From the NCBI GenBank assembly GCA_028291765.1, contig JAQGNR010000205.1:1-38133 (forward strand): a stretch of 38,133 nt of DNA. Direction: 5' to 3'. The position numbers and the translations under genes are program-made. The notes beneath the pieces were generated by a model. The model did no database searches. It was given only the letters and a program-made list of their open reading frames with translations, and had not been told where the DNA came from. Within the stretch, counting starts at the first letter, position 1, and every line of letters starts with the position of its first letter. The DNA comes from Herbaspirillum sp. GTDB lineage: Bacteria > Pseudomonadota > Gammaproteobacteria > Burkholderiales > Burkholderiaceae_D. This document shows, piece by piece, positions 10,057 to 18,962 of the stretch.

Positions 10057-11073
10057 ATGAAGGTATTTCGAGGACTCCCCAATGCTGCATCGCGCGCGCC
10101 CTGCGCGTTGACGATCGGCAATTTCGACGGTGTACATCGCGGCCATCAGGCGCTGCTGGCGCAAGTGCGTGCCGCGGCTTCGCGCTTGCAACTGGACGCC
10201 GCCGTCATGACCTTCGATCCGCATCCGCGCGAATTCTTCGCGCAACGTAGCAGCGGTGGCGCGCCCACCCAGGCGCAGGGATCGCAAACACCACAAGCAC
10301 CACAAGTCCCCAAACGCATCGCCAATCTGCGCGACAAACTGGAATCACTGGCCGAAGCCGGCATAGATCGCGTCATCGTCGAACATTTCAACGCCGGTTT
10401 CGCCGCCTTGTCGCCGCAGGATTTCATCGAAAAAGTGCTGGTGCAGGGTTTGCACGTCAAATGGCTGATGGTCGGCGAGGATTTCTGTTTCGGTGCGCGC
10501 CGCGCCGGCAATATCGGCACCCTGATCGAAGCCGGCAAGCAATACGGCTTCGAAGTGGTGACCCTGCCGACCGTGATGAATGACGGCATACGGATCTCTT
10601 CATCGTCGGTACGCAGTGCATTGGCCGCCGGCGATTTCAACCATACCCGCCAATTGCTGGGGCACTCCTATGCGATTTCAGGGCACGTAATCCATGGCCA
10701 GAAGTTGGGCCGCAATATCGGCTTTCCGACCCTGAACATGCGTTTCCGGCATCGGCATCCGGCGCTGGCCGGCATTTTCGTGGTGCAGGTGCATGGTTTG
10801 TCCGCGCTGCCGCTGCCCGGTGTGGCCAGCCTGGGCGTGCGCCCGACGGTGGACGACAGCGGCCGGATTTTGCTGGAAACCCATATCTTCGATTATCAGC
10901 AGGACTGCTACGGCAAATTGGTGCGGGTGGAGTTTCTGCACAAACTGCGCGACGAAGAAAAATATATCGACTTACCCACATTGACCGCCGCCATTGCGCG
11001 CGATGCCGACGCTGCACGCCGCTTTTTCCGCGACCAGGGCAACGCTGCAACCGCCGCAACCGATCGAATTTGA
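10057..11073 (+). CDS. ribF: Bifunctional riboflavin kinase / FAD synthetase RibF
   Basis: Phosphorylates riboflavin to FMN and adenylylates FMN to FAD. The N-terminal nucleotidyltransferase domain shows LTIGNFDGVHRGHQALL and MTFDPHPREFF, then RISSSSVRSAL. The C-terminal riboflavin kinase domain shows GRNIGFPTLNMRF and SLGVRPTVDDSG, then FLHKLRDEEKYIDL. The ATG at 10057 (MKVFRGLPNA) matches family N-termini and is preferred to an upstream in-frame TTG at 10033. A Gln/Ala/Pro-rich insert (about residues 67-88, GAPTQAQGSQTPQAPQVPKR) lies between the first strands and looks like a flexible loop. The ribF-ileS-lspA order is common in proteobacteria. No FMN riboswitch was recognised upstream. Confidence 0.95.
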   Translation: MKVFRGLPNAASRAPCALTIGNFDGVHRGHQALLAQVRAAASRLQLDAAVMTFDPHPREFFAQRSSGGAPTQAQGSQTPQAPQVPKRIANLRDKLESLAEAGIDRVIVEHFNAGFAALSPQDFIEKVLVQGLHVKWLMVGEDFCFGARRAGNIGTLIEAGKQYGFEVVTLPTVMNDGIRISSSSVRSALAAGDFNHTRQLLGHSYAISGHVIHGQKLGRNIGFPTLNMRFRHRHPALAGIFVVQVHGLSALPLPGVASLGVRPTVDDSGRILLETHIFDYQQDCYGKLVRVEFLHKLRDEEKYIDLPTLTAAIARDADAARRFFRDQGNAATAATDRI

Positions 11074-11162
11074 AGCCCATCGGCAATCCGACGCTGCACT
11101 GCGTTGCAGCGCAACCAGCTTCACCAAACATCATTCAATAACACCGAGCCTGATTGAAAAAT

Positions 11163-14072
11163 ATGTCTGAGCAAGAATCGAAAACCAATAACAAGCCACC
11201 TGCGGCTGCCCCTGCAAAGCGCCAGGAAAAGCCGCAAAGCAAATATCCGGTCAACATGACCGAAACGCCATTTCCGATGCGCGGCGATCTGGCCAAACGC
11301 GAACCGCAATGGGTCAAGCAATGGCAAGCGAAAAAGATTTACGAGCGTATCCGCAAAGCCTCCGCCAAGCGGCCAAAATTCATCCTGCATGATGGCCCGC
11401 CTTACGCCAATGGCGATATTCATATCGGCCATGCCGTCAATAAAGTGCTCAAGGACATGATCGTCAAAGCCCGCAATATGGCCGGCTTCGACGCGCAGTA
11501 TGTGCCGGGCTGGGACTGCCATGGCATGCCGATCGAGATTCAGATCGAAAAACTGTACGGCAAGAATCTGCCGGTAACCGAAGTGCATGCCAAGGCGCGC
11601 GCCTATGCCAGCGAACAGATCGAACGGCAGAAAGCCGATTTCATTCGGCTCGGCGTGCTCGGCGAATGGGACAATCCCTACAAAACCATGAATTTCTCGA
11701 ACGAAGCCGACGAGTTGCGCGCGCTCGGCACGATTCTGGAAAAGGGCTATGTTTATCGCGGTCTGAAACCGGTCAACTGGTGTTTCGATTGCGGCTCGGC
11801 GCTGGCCGAAGCGGAAGTCGAATATCAGGATAAGCGCGATCCATCGATCGACATCGGATTTCCCTTCGCGGAACCGGAAAAAATCGCCGCGGCATTCGGC
11901 CTGAAAACACTGCCGGCCGGCCAGGGTTATGTAATGATCTGGACCACCACACCGTGGACCATTCCCTCCAACCAGGCGCTCAATGTACATCCCGAATTCG
12001 ACTATGCACTGGTGCGCAGCGAGCGCAACGGCGCACCGCTGCTGCTGATCCTGGCAACCGATCTGGTCGCAGACTGCCTGGCGCGCTTCGGCTTGCAAGG
12101 CACGGTGATTGCGAGCTGCAAAGGCGCCGCGCTCGACTTGATCAAATTCCATCATCCGCTGGCCAAGGCCGCCGCCGGCTACGACCGCTTATCCCCAATC
12201 TATCTGGGCGATTACGTCACTGCCGACAGCGGCACCGGCATCGTGCATTCGGCGCCTGCCTACGGTATCGAGGATTTTATTTCCTGCAAACGGCATGGCA
12301 TGGCCGATGCCGACATCATCGGCCCGGTCATGGGCGACGGCCGCTTCGTCCCGTCGCTGCCCTTGTTCGGCGGCATGACGATCTGGGAAGCATCCAAACC
12401 GATCTGCGCCGCACTGGAACAAACCGGCTCCCTGTTCAAGCTGGAGATGTTCGATCACAGCTATATGCATTGCTGGCGTCACAAGACGCCGATCATTTAT
12501 CGCGCCACTTCGCAATGGTTTGCCAGCATGGACGATACGCCACGCGGTGGCGGCCTCTCGCTACGCCAGACCGCATTGCAGGCCATTGACGAAACCGCGT
12601 TCTTCCCCGCCTGGGGCAAGGCGCGGCTGCACGGCATGATCGCCAACCGGCCCGACTGGACCTTGTCGCGTCAACGGCAATGGGGCGTGCCGATGGCGTT
12701 TTTCGTGCACAAGGAAACCGGCCAGCTGCATCCGCGCACACCAGAATTGATCGAACAGATTGCCCAGCGCATAGAACAAAGCGGCATCGAAGCATGGCAG
12801 GCGCTGGACCCGAAAGAATTGCTGGGCGATGACGCGACGCTGTATGAAAAGAATCGCGATACGCTCGATGTCTGGTTCGATTCCGGCGTCACGCACCAGA
12901 CCGTGCTGCGCGGTTCGCATAAAGCGCAATTGGCATTTCCGGCCGATCTGTATCTGGAAGGCTCGGATCAGCATCGCGGCTGGTTCCATTCGTCGTTGCT
13001 GACTTCATCGATGCTCAACGGCTGCGCGCCTTATAAGGCCTTGCTCACGCATGGTTTTGTGGTCGATGGCGAGGGCAAAAAAATGTCCAAATCCAAAGGC
13101 AATGTGGTCGCGCCGCAAAAGGTATCCGATTCGCTGGGCGCCGAAATCCTGCGGCTGTGGGTGGCATCGACCGATTATTCGGGCGAGCTCTCGATCTCCG
13201 ACGAAATCCTGAAACGCGTGGTCGAATCATATCGCCGCATCCGTAATACGCTGCGTTTTCTGCTGGCCAATACATCCGATTTCAATCCGGCCGTCGATAT
13301 GGTTGGCGTGGCCGAGATGCTGGAAATCGATCGTTATGCCGTCGCCGCCATGGCGCGTCTGCAGGATGAAATCCTGGCGCATTACAATGCTTACGAATTC
13401 CATCCGGTGGTCTCGAAATTGCAGATGTATTGCTCGGAAGATCTCGGCGGTTTCTATCTGGATATTCTGAAAGACCGCCTCTATACAACCGCCGTGACTT
13501 CGCATGCCCGGCGTTCGGCGCAGAGCGCGATCTGGCATATCACGCAGTCGTTATTGCGTCTGATGGCGCCGATGCTGTCGTTTACCGCGGAAGAGGCATG
13601 GGCGACATTTGCCGATGCGCAGACTTTCGCCGCCAGCGATGAAACGATTTTTACGCAGACCTATTACACGCTGCCGCAGGTAGACGGCGCAGCGGCGCTG
13701 CTGGCGAAATACGGCACACTGCGGGAAGTGCGCGCCGAAGTCACGCGTGAGTTGGAAGAAGTGCGGGCCGCGGGCGGCATCGGCTCATCGTTGCAGGCCG
13801 AGGTGATTTTGAAAGCGCACGGCGATCGCTTTACGGCGCTTGAAGCGCTGGGGGATGATCTGAAATTCGTCCTGATTACTTCTGCCGCGACCGTATCGCA
13901 AGTTGCCACGGCCGAGCAAGAAAGTGTGAATGTCGCGCCGTCGGCTTATCAGAAATGTGAGCGTTGCTGGCATTACCGTGCCGATGTCGGCGCGGTGGCG
14001 GAACATCCGGGGCTGTGCGGCCGTTGCGTGAGCAATTTGTTCGGCAATGGCGAGCAACGCCGCTTTGCTTAA
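11163..14072 (+). CDS. ileS: Isoleucyl-tRNA synthetase
   Basis: Class Ia aminoacyl-tRNA synthetase charging tRNA-Ile, about 969 residues. The HIGH motif is at about residues 87-90 in [16 protein letters not shown] and the KMSKS loop in [15 protein letters not shown]; the editing (CP1) domain carries [17 protein letters not shown]. The C-terminal zinc knuckle ([12 protein letters not shown] and LCGRC) is intact, as in the E. coli-type enzyme. The ATG at 11163 is chosen over the in-frame TTG nine bases upstream. A Lys/Pro-rich leader of about 30 residues precedes the catalytic core. It is followed 60 nt later by lspA, the classic pairing. Confidence 0.97.
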   Translation: MSEQESKTNNKPPAAAPAKRQEKPQSKYPVNMTETPFPMRGDLAKREPQWVKQWQAKKIYERIRKASAKRPKFILHDGPPYANGDIHIGHAVNKVLKDMIVKARNMAGFDAQYVPGWDCHGMPIEIQIEKLYGKNLPVTEVHAKARAYASEQIERQKADFIRLGVLGEWDNPYKTMNFSNEADELRALGTILEKGYVYRGLKPVNWCFDCGSALAEAEVEYQDKRDPSIDIGFPFAEPEKIAAAFGLKTLPAGQGYVMIWTTTPWTIPSNQALNVHPEFDYALVRSERNGAPLLLILATDLVADCLARFGLQGTVIASCKGAALDLIKFHHPLAKAAAGYDRLSPIYLGDYVTADSGTGIVHSAPAYGIEDFISCKRHGMADADIIGPVMGDGRFVPSLPLFGGMTIWEASKPICAALEQTGSLFKLEMFDHSYMHCWRHKTPIIYRATSQWFASMDDTPRGGGLSLRQTALQAIDETAFFPAWGKARLHGMIANRPDWTLSRQRQWGVPMAFFVHKETGQLHPRTPELIEQIAQRIEQSGIEAWQALDPKELLGDDATLYEKNRDTLDVWFDSGVTHQTVLRGSHKAQLAFPADLYLEGSDQHRGWFHSSLLTSSMLNGCAPYKALLTHGFVVDGEGKKMSKSKGNVVAPQKVSDSLGAEILRLWVASTDYSGELSISDEILKRVVESYRRIRNTLRFLLANTSDFNPAVDMVGVAEMLEIDRYAVAAMARLQDEILAHYNAYEFHPVVSKLQMYCSEDLGGFYLDILKDRLYTTAVTSHARRSAQSAIWHITQSLLRLMAPMLSFTAEEAWATFADAQTFAASDETIFTQTYYTLPQVDGAAALLAKYGTLREVRAEVTRELEEVRAAGGIGSSLQAEVILKAHGDRFTALEALGDDLKFVLITSAATVSQVATAEQESVNVAPSAYQKCERCWHYRADVGAVAEHPGLCGRCVSNLFGNGEQRRFA

Positions 14073-14132
14073 TATGGTTCAACATGAGTTCAACATGATG
14101 CATAGCATCTTTATTTTTAATTAGATTCATTC

Positions 14133-14633
14133 ATGGCTACTAAAAAACGTTTTTCCAGTACTTCCCAAAGCAGCATGGTTCCGTGGCTGGGCGTGGCGGC
14201 GATCGTGCTGCTGATCGATCAACTGAGCAAAATTACGATTACCAAATTATTTGCCTACGGCGAATCGATGACGGTGAATGCGTTCTTCAATCTGGTTCTG
14301 GTCTACAACAAGGGCGCTGCATTCAGCTTCCTGGCCAGCGAAACCGGCTGGCAGCGGCATGTATTGACCGCGGTCGGCATCGGTGCTGCCGTGTTCATTC
14401 TTTTTCTGCTGAAGCGTCACGCCGCGCAGCGCATGTTTTGCTGGGCCTTGGCGCTGATTCTGGGCGGCGCCCTCGGCAACGTGCTTGACCGTATCATGTA
14501 TGGTCATGTCATCGATTTCCTCGATGTGCATGTCGGCGGCTGGCACTGGCCGGCATTCAATGCTGCCGACAGCGCCATCTGTCTCGGCGCTGTGCTGTTT
14601 GTGCTGGATGAATTGCGGCGCGTCAGGAAATAA
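14133..14633 (+). CDS. lspA: Prolipoprotein signal peptidase LspA
   Basis: Inner-membrane aspartyl protease (signal peptidase II) that cleaves the signal peptide of diacylated prolipoproteins. The 166-residue protein has four membrane segments and the conserved blocks [25 protein letters not shown] and [12 protein letters not shown]. The catalytic aspartates are D119 (NVLDR) and D146 (NAADS). It follows ileS in the same operon. One evident substrate in this window is the lipoprotein at 16432, whose LAAC lipobox fits this enzyme. Confidence 0.97.
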   Translation: MATKKRFSSTSQSSMVPWLGVAAIVLLIDQLSKITITKLFAYGESMTVNAFFNLVLVYNKGAAFSFLASETGWQRHVLTAVGIGAAVFILFLLKRHAAQRMFCWALALILGGALGNVLDRIMYGHVIDFLDVHVGGWHWPAFNAADSAICLGAVLFVLDELRRVRK

Positions 14634-14634
14634 C

Positions 14635-14670
14635 AATCGAATAATCGATAATCGATAATCGGGCAATCGA
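14635..14670. repeat. Short ATAATCG-type tandem repeat between lspA and coaBC
   Basis: The segment contains about three successive heptamers close to ATAATCG flanked by two CAATCGA copies. It lies in the 82-nt gap before coaBC. No function is evident; it could vary in copy number by slippage. Confidence 0.5.
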
Positions 14671-14715
14671 CCGCTGCTTTGCGGCCCTCTTGATCTTCCT
14701 CTACAGGAGTCGTTC

Positions 14716-15915
14716 ATGGATTTGACGGGCAAAAAAATCGTCTTGGGACTGACCGGTGGCATAGCCTGCTATAAGGCCGCCGAACTGGCCCGCGGATTGA
14801 CCAAGGCCGGCGCCTTCGTGCAAGTCGTCATGACCGAGGGCGCCACCCATTTCATTACGGCGGTGACGATGCAGGCGCTGTCCGGCAATACCGTCTACAC
14901 CGATCAATGGGATGCGCGCATCGACAACAACATGCCGCATATCGATCTGACGCGCGATGCGGATGCGATCCTGATTGCGCCCTGCTCGGCCGATTTCATG
15001 GCCAAGCTGGCGCACGGCGGCTGCGACGATTTACTCTCTACCCTCTGCCTGGCGCGGCCGGCCGGCTTGCCGTTGTTGATTGCGCCGGCGATGAATGTCG
15101 AAATGTGGCAAAACCCGGCGACCCAACGCAATGCGACGCAATTGCGCGCCGACGGCATTCGTTTGCTCGGCCCCGATGCCGGCGCACAAGCTTGCGGCGA
15201 AATCGGCATGGGACGGATGCTGGAAGCCGAGCAGTTGTTGCAGCATGTGATGGCGCTATTCACACCGAAGCTGCTGGTCGGAAAACGCGTCCTGCTGACC
15301 GCGGGCCCCACCTTTGAAGCGATCGATCCGGTGCGCGGGATCACTAATCTTTCTTCCGGAAAAATGGGTTATGCACTGGCGCGCGCGGCACTCTACGCCG
15401 GCGCCGAAGTTACGCTGATTTCCGGCCCGACGGCGCTGACGCCGCCGGACGGCGTGCTTTGTTTGCAGGTGCAAACGGCACGCGAAATGCATAGCGCCGT
15501 GATGTCGCATGTGGCCAATCAGCAGGTATTCATTGCGGTGGCGGCGGTAGCCGATTGGCATGTCGTCAATGCCAGCGCGCAAAAACTCAAAAAACAGCAT
15601 GGCAGTCTGTCGTCGACGCCGCCAACGCTTCAGTTTGCACTGAATCCGGATATCCTGGCCAGCGTTGCTGCGCTGCCGAACCCGCCGTTCTGTGTCGGCT
15701 TTGCGGCTGAATCCGAACAACTGCTCGTGCATGGCGAAGCCAAGCGCCGCACAAAAAATGTGCCGCTGCTGGTCGGCAATATCGCGCATGCCGCTTTCGG
15801 ACAGGATGACAATACCTTGACCCTGTTCGACGAACACGGGCATACCGAATTACCGCGTGCCGACAAACAATTACTGGCAGAGCGCCTGATTGACGAAATC
15901 GCGCGCCGGCTTTAG
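14716..15915 (+). CDS. coaBC: Phosphopantothenoylcysteine decarboxylase / phosphopantothenate-cysteine ligase
   Basis: Bifunctional coenzyme A biosynthesis enzyme of 399 residues. The N-terminal CoaC flavoprotein domain shows [15 protein letters not shown], the active-site histidine region [10 protein letters not shown], the [12 protein letters not shown] motif and the substrate clamp [10 protein letters not shown]. The C-terminal CoaB ligase domain shows [20 protein letters not shown], then KMGYALA, and the NPDI motif in [17 protein letters not shown]-type ribosome site (CAGGAGTCGTTC) precedes the ATG. The coaBC-dut order is a widespread proteobacterial arrangement. The dut start lies 55 nt downstream. 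Confidence 0.96.
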   Translation: MDLTGKKIVLGLTGGIACYKAAELARGLTKAGAFVQVVMTEGATHFITAVTMQALSGNTVYTDQWDARIDNNMPHIDLTRDADAILIAPCSADFMAKLAHGGCDDLLSTLCLARPAGLPLLIAPAMNVEMWQNPATQRNATQLRADGIRLLGPDAGAQACGEIGMGRMLEAEQLLQHVMALFTPKLLVGKRVLLTAGPTFEAIDPVRGITNLSSGKMGYALARAALYAGAEVTLISGPTALTPPDGVLCLQVQTAREMHSAVMSHVANQQVFIAVAAVADWHVVNASAQKLKKQHGSLSSTPPTLQFALNPDILASVAALPNPPFCVGFAAESEQLLVHGEAKRRTKNVPLLVGNIAHAAFGQDDNTLTLFDEHGHTELPRADKQLLAERLIDEIARRL

Positions 15916-15970
15916 AGCCGTTCACCCTCCGCTTATTAAAATTATTTTCAATTATTTCAATCAAACCGAC

Positions 15971-16420
15971 ATGAATTCCATAGACATCAAAATCATCGAT
16001 GCGCGCATGCGCGAACAATTGCCGGCTTACGCAACCGCAGGCAGCGCCGGCCTCGATTTGCGCGCCTGTCTGGATGCGCCGTTGACTATCGCGCCCGGCA
16101 GCACGCATTTGATCCCGACCGGATTAGCCATCCATGTCGCCAATCCCGGCTATGCCGCCATGATTCTGCCGCGCAGCGGTCTGGGCCACAAACACGGCAT
16201 CGTGCTAGGCAATCTGGTCGGCTTGATCGACTCGGATTACCAGGGACAATTGATGATCTCGACCTGGAATCGCGGTCAGACCGAATTCGTTTTAAATCCA
16301 ATGGAAAGACTGGCGCAACTGGTCATCGTGCCGGTATTGCAAGTCGCATTCAATGTGGTTGAAGAATTCGACGCCAGCGAACGCGGCGGCAATGGTTTCG
16401 GCAGCACCGGTAAGCATTAA
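15971..16420 (+). CDS. dut: dUTP diphosphatase
   Basis: Trimeric dUTPase that hydrolyses dUTP to dUMP and pyrophosphate, keeping uracil out of DNA and feeding dTMP synthesis. The 149-residue protein closely follows E. coli Dut and shows the conserved motifs [43 protein letters not shown] and the C-terminal P-loop-like [11 protein letters not shown]. An in-frame upstream ATG inside coaBC (15890) would add 27 residues that do not match the family; the ATG at 15971 gives the usual MNSIDIKI start. Confidence 0.96.
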   Translation: MNSIDIKIIDARMREQLPAYATAGSAGLDLRACLDAPLTIAPGSTHLIPTGLAIHVANPGYAAMILPRSGLGHKHGIVLGNLVGLIDSDYQGQLMISTWNRGQTEFVLNPMERLAQLVIVPVLQVAFNVVEEFDASERGGNGFGSTGKH

Positions 16421-16431
16421 TGGAGAATGTA

Positions 16432-17532
16432 ATGGCAGTACCTGAACATCCGGCCCGTCCGGCCGTGCGCCGCCTGAGAACACTGAAATTGCGGGCGGCG
16501 TTGCTGCCCTTGGTCCTGCTGGCCGCGTGCGCAACGCAAGGCCCTGGCACGATTACGTCCACGCCCGACCGGACGCCAACCGCCGCGGCAATGCCGCCGG
16601 TGGCGCCCGCAGAGCAAGCTGCGCTGCGCAATATGCGAGCCATGCAGGATCGTTTATTCAAAGTAACGGCGCCGCTGCTGACCGCCAATGCGCCGCTGTG
16701 CAAAGGCAATGCGCGCTATCTGCTTGGATTTACCGCAAAGAATAAATACTCGTTCTCACTGTCGATGGCCAATGCCGCGCAAAGTGTGGGTTTCGACGAT
16801 CGCCTGCAAGTCACCGACGTATTGCCCGGCAGCGGCGCGGCGCACAATGATGTACAGCGCGGCGATTTCCTGATCAGTGCCGGCGACAAGCCGATTCCGC
16901 AAGGCCAAAACGCCGAGCGTCTCACAGCGGGGATATTGCAGCCGCTCATAGCAGGCCATGCGCCGATCAAACTCGGCTTGCAACGCGGCACGGCGCAAAT
17001 GACGGTCAATGTGCCGCTCACACTGGCTTGCTCGTTCAGCGTTGAGCTGGGTAATGCCGATATCGTCAATGCTTATGCGGATGGACAACGCGTACTGGTG
17101 ACGCGGGGCATGATGAATTTTGTGCGCACGGACGAAGAATTGGCCTATCTGATCGCCAAGGAACTCGCGCACAATGCGCTATCGCAGCCCGGACGGCAAA
17201 AGATGGTGAAAACCATCGGCGACGTGATCGATAATCTGATGCGCGCGCAACCGGACCCCACCACGCTGGCCGGCACTGCCGGTATTCTGCCGTATGGACA
17301 GGATATGGATGCGGGAGCAGATACCTTGGCCCTCTACATGCTGGTGCGCGCCGGTTACAGCATCGACAATGTGCCGTCTTTCTGGCAGCGGCTGGCGACG
17401 CAATATCCGGCCTCGGTGCCTAATGGCTATACCGCTATTCATCCGTCGACCGCGTATCGGCTGGCGATGATCGGTAAGGTGACGCAAATTATTAATGCGA
17501 AAAAGGCGGCGGGGAAACCGCTGTTGCCTTAG
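16432..17532 (+). CDS. Lipoprotein with PDZ-like domain and degenerate M48-like peptidase domain
   Basis: A 366-residue predicted lipoprotein: LLPLVLLAAC ends at lipobox cysteine C33. Residues about 115-190 look like a PDZ domain (VTDVLPGSGAAHNDVQRGDF, then LISAGDKPI), and about 205-350 follow the M48 metallopeptidase pattern. The zinc site is altered: the expected HExxH helix reads K243-E-L-A-H247, so the first zinc histidine is lysine, and the downstream E-x-x-A-D ligand block reads D293-A-G-A-D. Peptidase activity is therefore doubtful; a chaperone or scaffold role is possible. GGAGA lies 6 nt before the ATG at 16432. An alternative ATG at 16420 overlaps the dut stop codon. It is tightly linked to dut. 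Confidence 0.82.
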   Translation: MAVPEHPARPAVRRLRTLKLRAALLPLVLLAACATQGPGTITSTPDRTPTAAAMPPVAPAEQAALRNMRAMQDRLFKVTAPLLTANAPLCKGNARYLLGFTAKNKYSFSLSMANAAQSVGFDDRLQVTDVLPGSGAAHNDVQRGDFLISAGDKPIPQGQNAERLTAGILQPLIAGHAPIKLGLQRGTAQMTVNVPLTLACSFSVELGNADIVNAYADGQRVLVTRGMMNFVRTDEELAYLIAKELAHNALSQPGRQKMVKTIGDVIDNLMRAQPDPTTLAGTAGILPYGQDMDAGADTLALYMLVRAGYSIDNVPSFWQRLATQYPASVPNGYTAIHPSTAYRLAMIGKVTQIINAKKAAGKPLLP

Positions 17533-17565
17533 TAATGCCTGTATTTAAGTAGATTTTGGGATAGA

Positions 17566-17743
17566 GGTGATCCTTCCTTCGATACGCTGCGCTACTCAGG
17601 ACTGTCGGAAAGATCCGCCGCGTTGCGGCTACTCAGGATGAACGGGATTCTGTGAAGTTTTAAAGAAAAACGTAAACGGGGTTTTGTGAAATTTTCACTA
17701 AAACCCGTTCGTCCTGAGTAGCGCAGCGTATCGAAGGATCACC
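17566..17743. repeat. REP/MITE-like imperfect palindrome
   Basis: Left arm 17566-17602 (GGTGATCC..CTTCGATACGCTGC and on to CAGGAC) is nearly the reverse complement of the right arm 17711-17743. Two inner partial copies of the same core (GGCTACTCAGGATGAACGGG at about 17626-17645 and AAACCCGTTCGTCCTGAGTA at 17701-17720) and an AACGGG-type stem (17675-17709) lie between them. The core (CGATACGCTGCGCTACTCAG and its complement) resembles a dispersed intergenic repeat I recall from Burkholderiales genomes. It marks the boundary between the housekeeping block and the surface-protein island and may act as a terminator for dut and the lipoprotein gene. Confidence 0.8.
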
Positions 17744-17786
17744 GCAAAACTTAAATTTTCTGATTTGAGCGGCATTACTGTTCCCG

Positions 17787-18962
17787 TCAGGACGTCAATT
17801 CAAGCGCTGCCTTCAAACCAGCCAACTCACGCCCCACCGCTTCAAGCACCGCCCCCCAGTCATCCGGCTTGGTCTGACGAAACAAGCGCACATCGGGATA
17901 CCAGGGGCTGTCCTGGCGCTCAAGCAACCAGCGCCAATCCGGTACAAAAGGCAGCATCACCCACGCCGGACGGCCCAACGCGCCGGCCAGATGCACCGGC
18001 GACGAATCCACCGAAACCAGTAGGTCGGCAATGCAGAGGATGGCCGCCGTATCTTCGAAATCCTCTATCTCATCGCTCAGGGACAACAAGTTCATCCCTT
18101 CCGGCGGCGTAGCAGCCTGTGCCGCCGCCGGCCCCTTTTGCACCGACAGGAAGGTAGCGCCGGAGGCTCCCAGCGGGGCCAGATCAGCCAAAGCCATCGA
18201 GCGTCTGGCATCGTTATTGTGGGTCGGCCGGCCGGCCCATACCAGCGCCACCAGCGGTCGCGGCAGGTGCGCCAGACGTTCCCGCCATTTGGCCAGGCGC
18301 GCCGGGTCTGCTGTCATATAAGGACCGGCGCCGGCGCCAGGCAGATCGCTCAATTGCAGCTGCATCGCCATCGGCAGGCTCATCATCTCGCAATGCACAT
18401 CGAACGCCGGCGGCAGGGAACCGCGCACAATGAGCTCGTCAAAGCCGCTGCTGCGCTGCGCCAGCGAAAAGCTTTCGGCATTGATCTCCAGGATCACGCG
18501 CGCGCCGCTGCGCGCACGCGCCCAGGACACCATGCGCAGGAACTGAAAGGTATCGCCATAGCCCTGCTCGTCGTGGATCAACAAGGTCTTGCCCTGCAGC
18601 GGCTGTCCCTCCCAGCGCGGGCGCTGCACTTTACGTTCGATGCGCGCGGTGTGTTCCAGACTGTAGCGAAAACGATATTCGCGCCAGCCGCGCGTGAAAT
18701 CGCCCGTTAGCAACAAGGTTTCGGAAAGATCGAAGCGTGCCGCAAGATCGCCGGGTAGCGTCTGCACTACCATTTCCTGGATGGCGCGGACCTCGCCGAT
18801 TTTGCCCTGCGGACGAATCGCCTGCACCAGCAAGCGCCAGAGCACGATCGGGCCGCTACCCGAAGCCAACGCAGGCCGCAGCAGCGCCTCGGCCTCGGCC
18901 AGACGCCCGGCGGCGATTAATGCGCTGGCCTGCTGATCGATTCCGCTCAGCGCCATATTCAT
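17787..18962 (-). CDS. TPR-containing glycosyltransferase (GT9/heptosyltransferase-like fold)
   Basis: A 391-residue protein of the family that joins a few tetratricopeptide repeats to a GT-B domain resembling ADP-heptose:LPS heptosyltransferases. Residues about 8-100 are TPR-like helices. The transferase part shows IHDEQGYGDTFQFLR (129-143), LVALVWAGRPTHNNDARRSM and the nucleotide-sugar-site motif SVDSSPVHLAGALGRPAWVM (317-336) followed by PDWRWLL. No signal peptide is present, so it should act in the cytoplasm. Its ATG overlaps the stop codon of the TPR-sulfotransferase gene (ATGA), implying translational coupling. A role in modifying the adjacent autotransporter passengers is my inference from context; donor sugar and acceptor are unknown. 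Confidence 0.8.
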   Translation of the reverse strand: MNMALSGIDQQASALIAAGRLAEAEALLRPALASGSGPIVLWRLLVQAIRPQGKIGEVRAIQEMVVQTLPGDLAARFDLSETLLLTGDFTRGWREYRFRYSLEHTARIERKVQRPRWEGQPLQGKTLLIHDEQGYGDTFQFLRMVSWARARSGARVILEINAESFSLAQRSSGFDELIVRGSLPPAFDVHCEMMSLPMAMQLQLSDLPGAGAGPYMTADPARLAKWRERLAHLPRPLVALVWAGRPTHNNDARRSMALADLAPLGASGATFLSVQKGPAAAQAATPPEGMNLLSLSDEIEDFEDTAAILCIADLLVSVDSSPVHLAGALGRPAWVMLPFVPDWRWLLERQDSPWYPDVRLFRQTKPDDWGAVLEAVGRELAGLKAALELTS

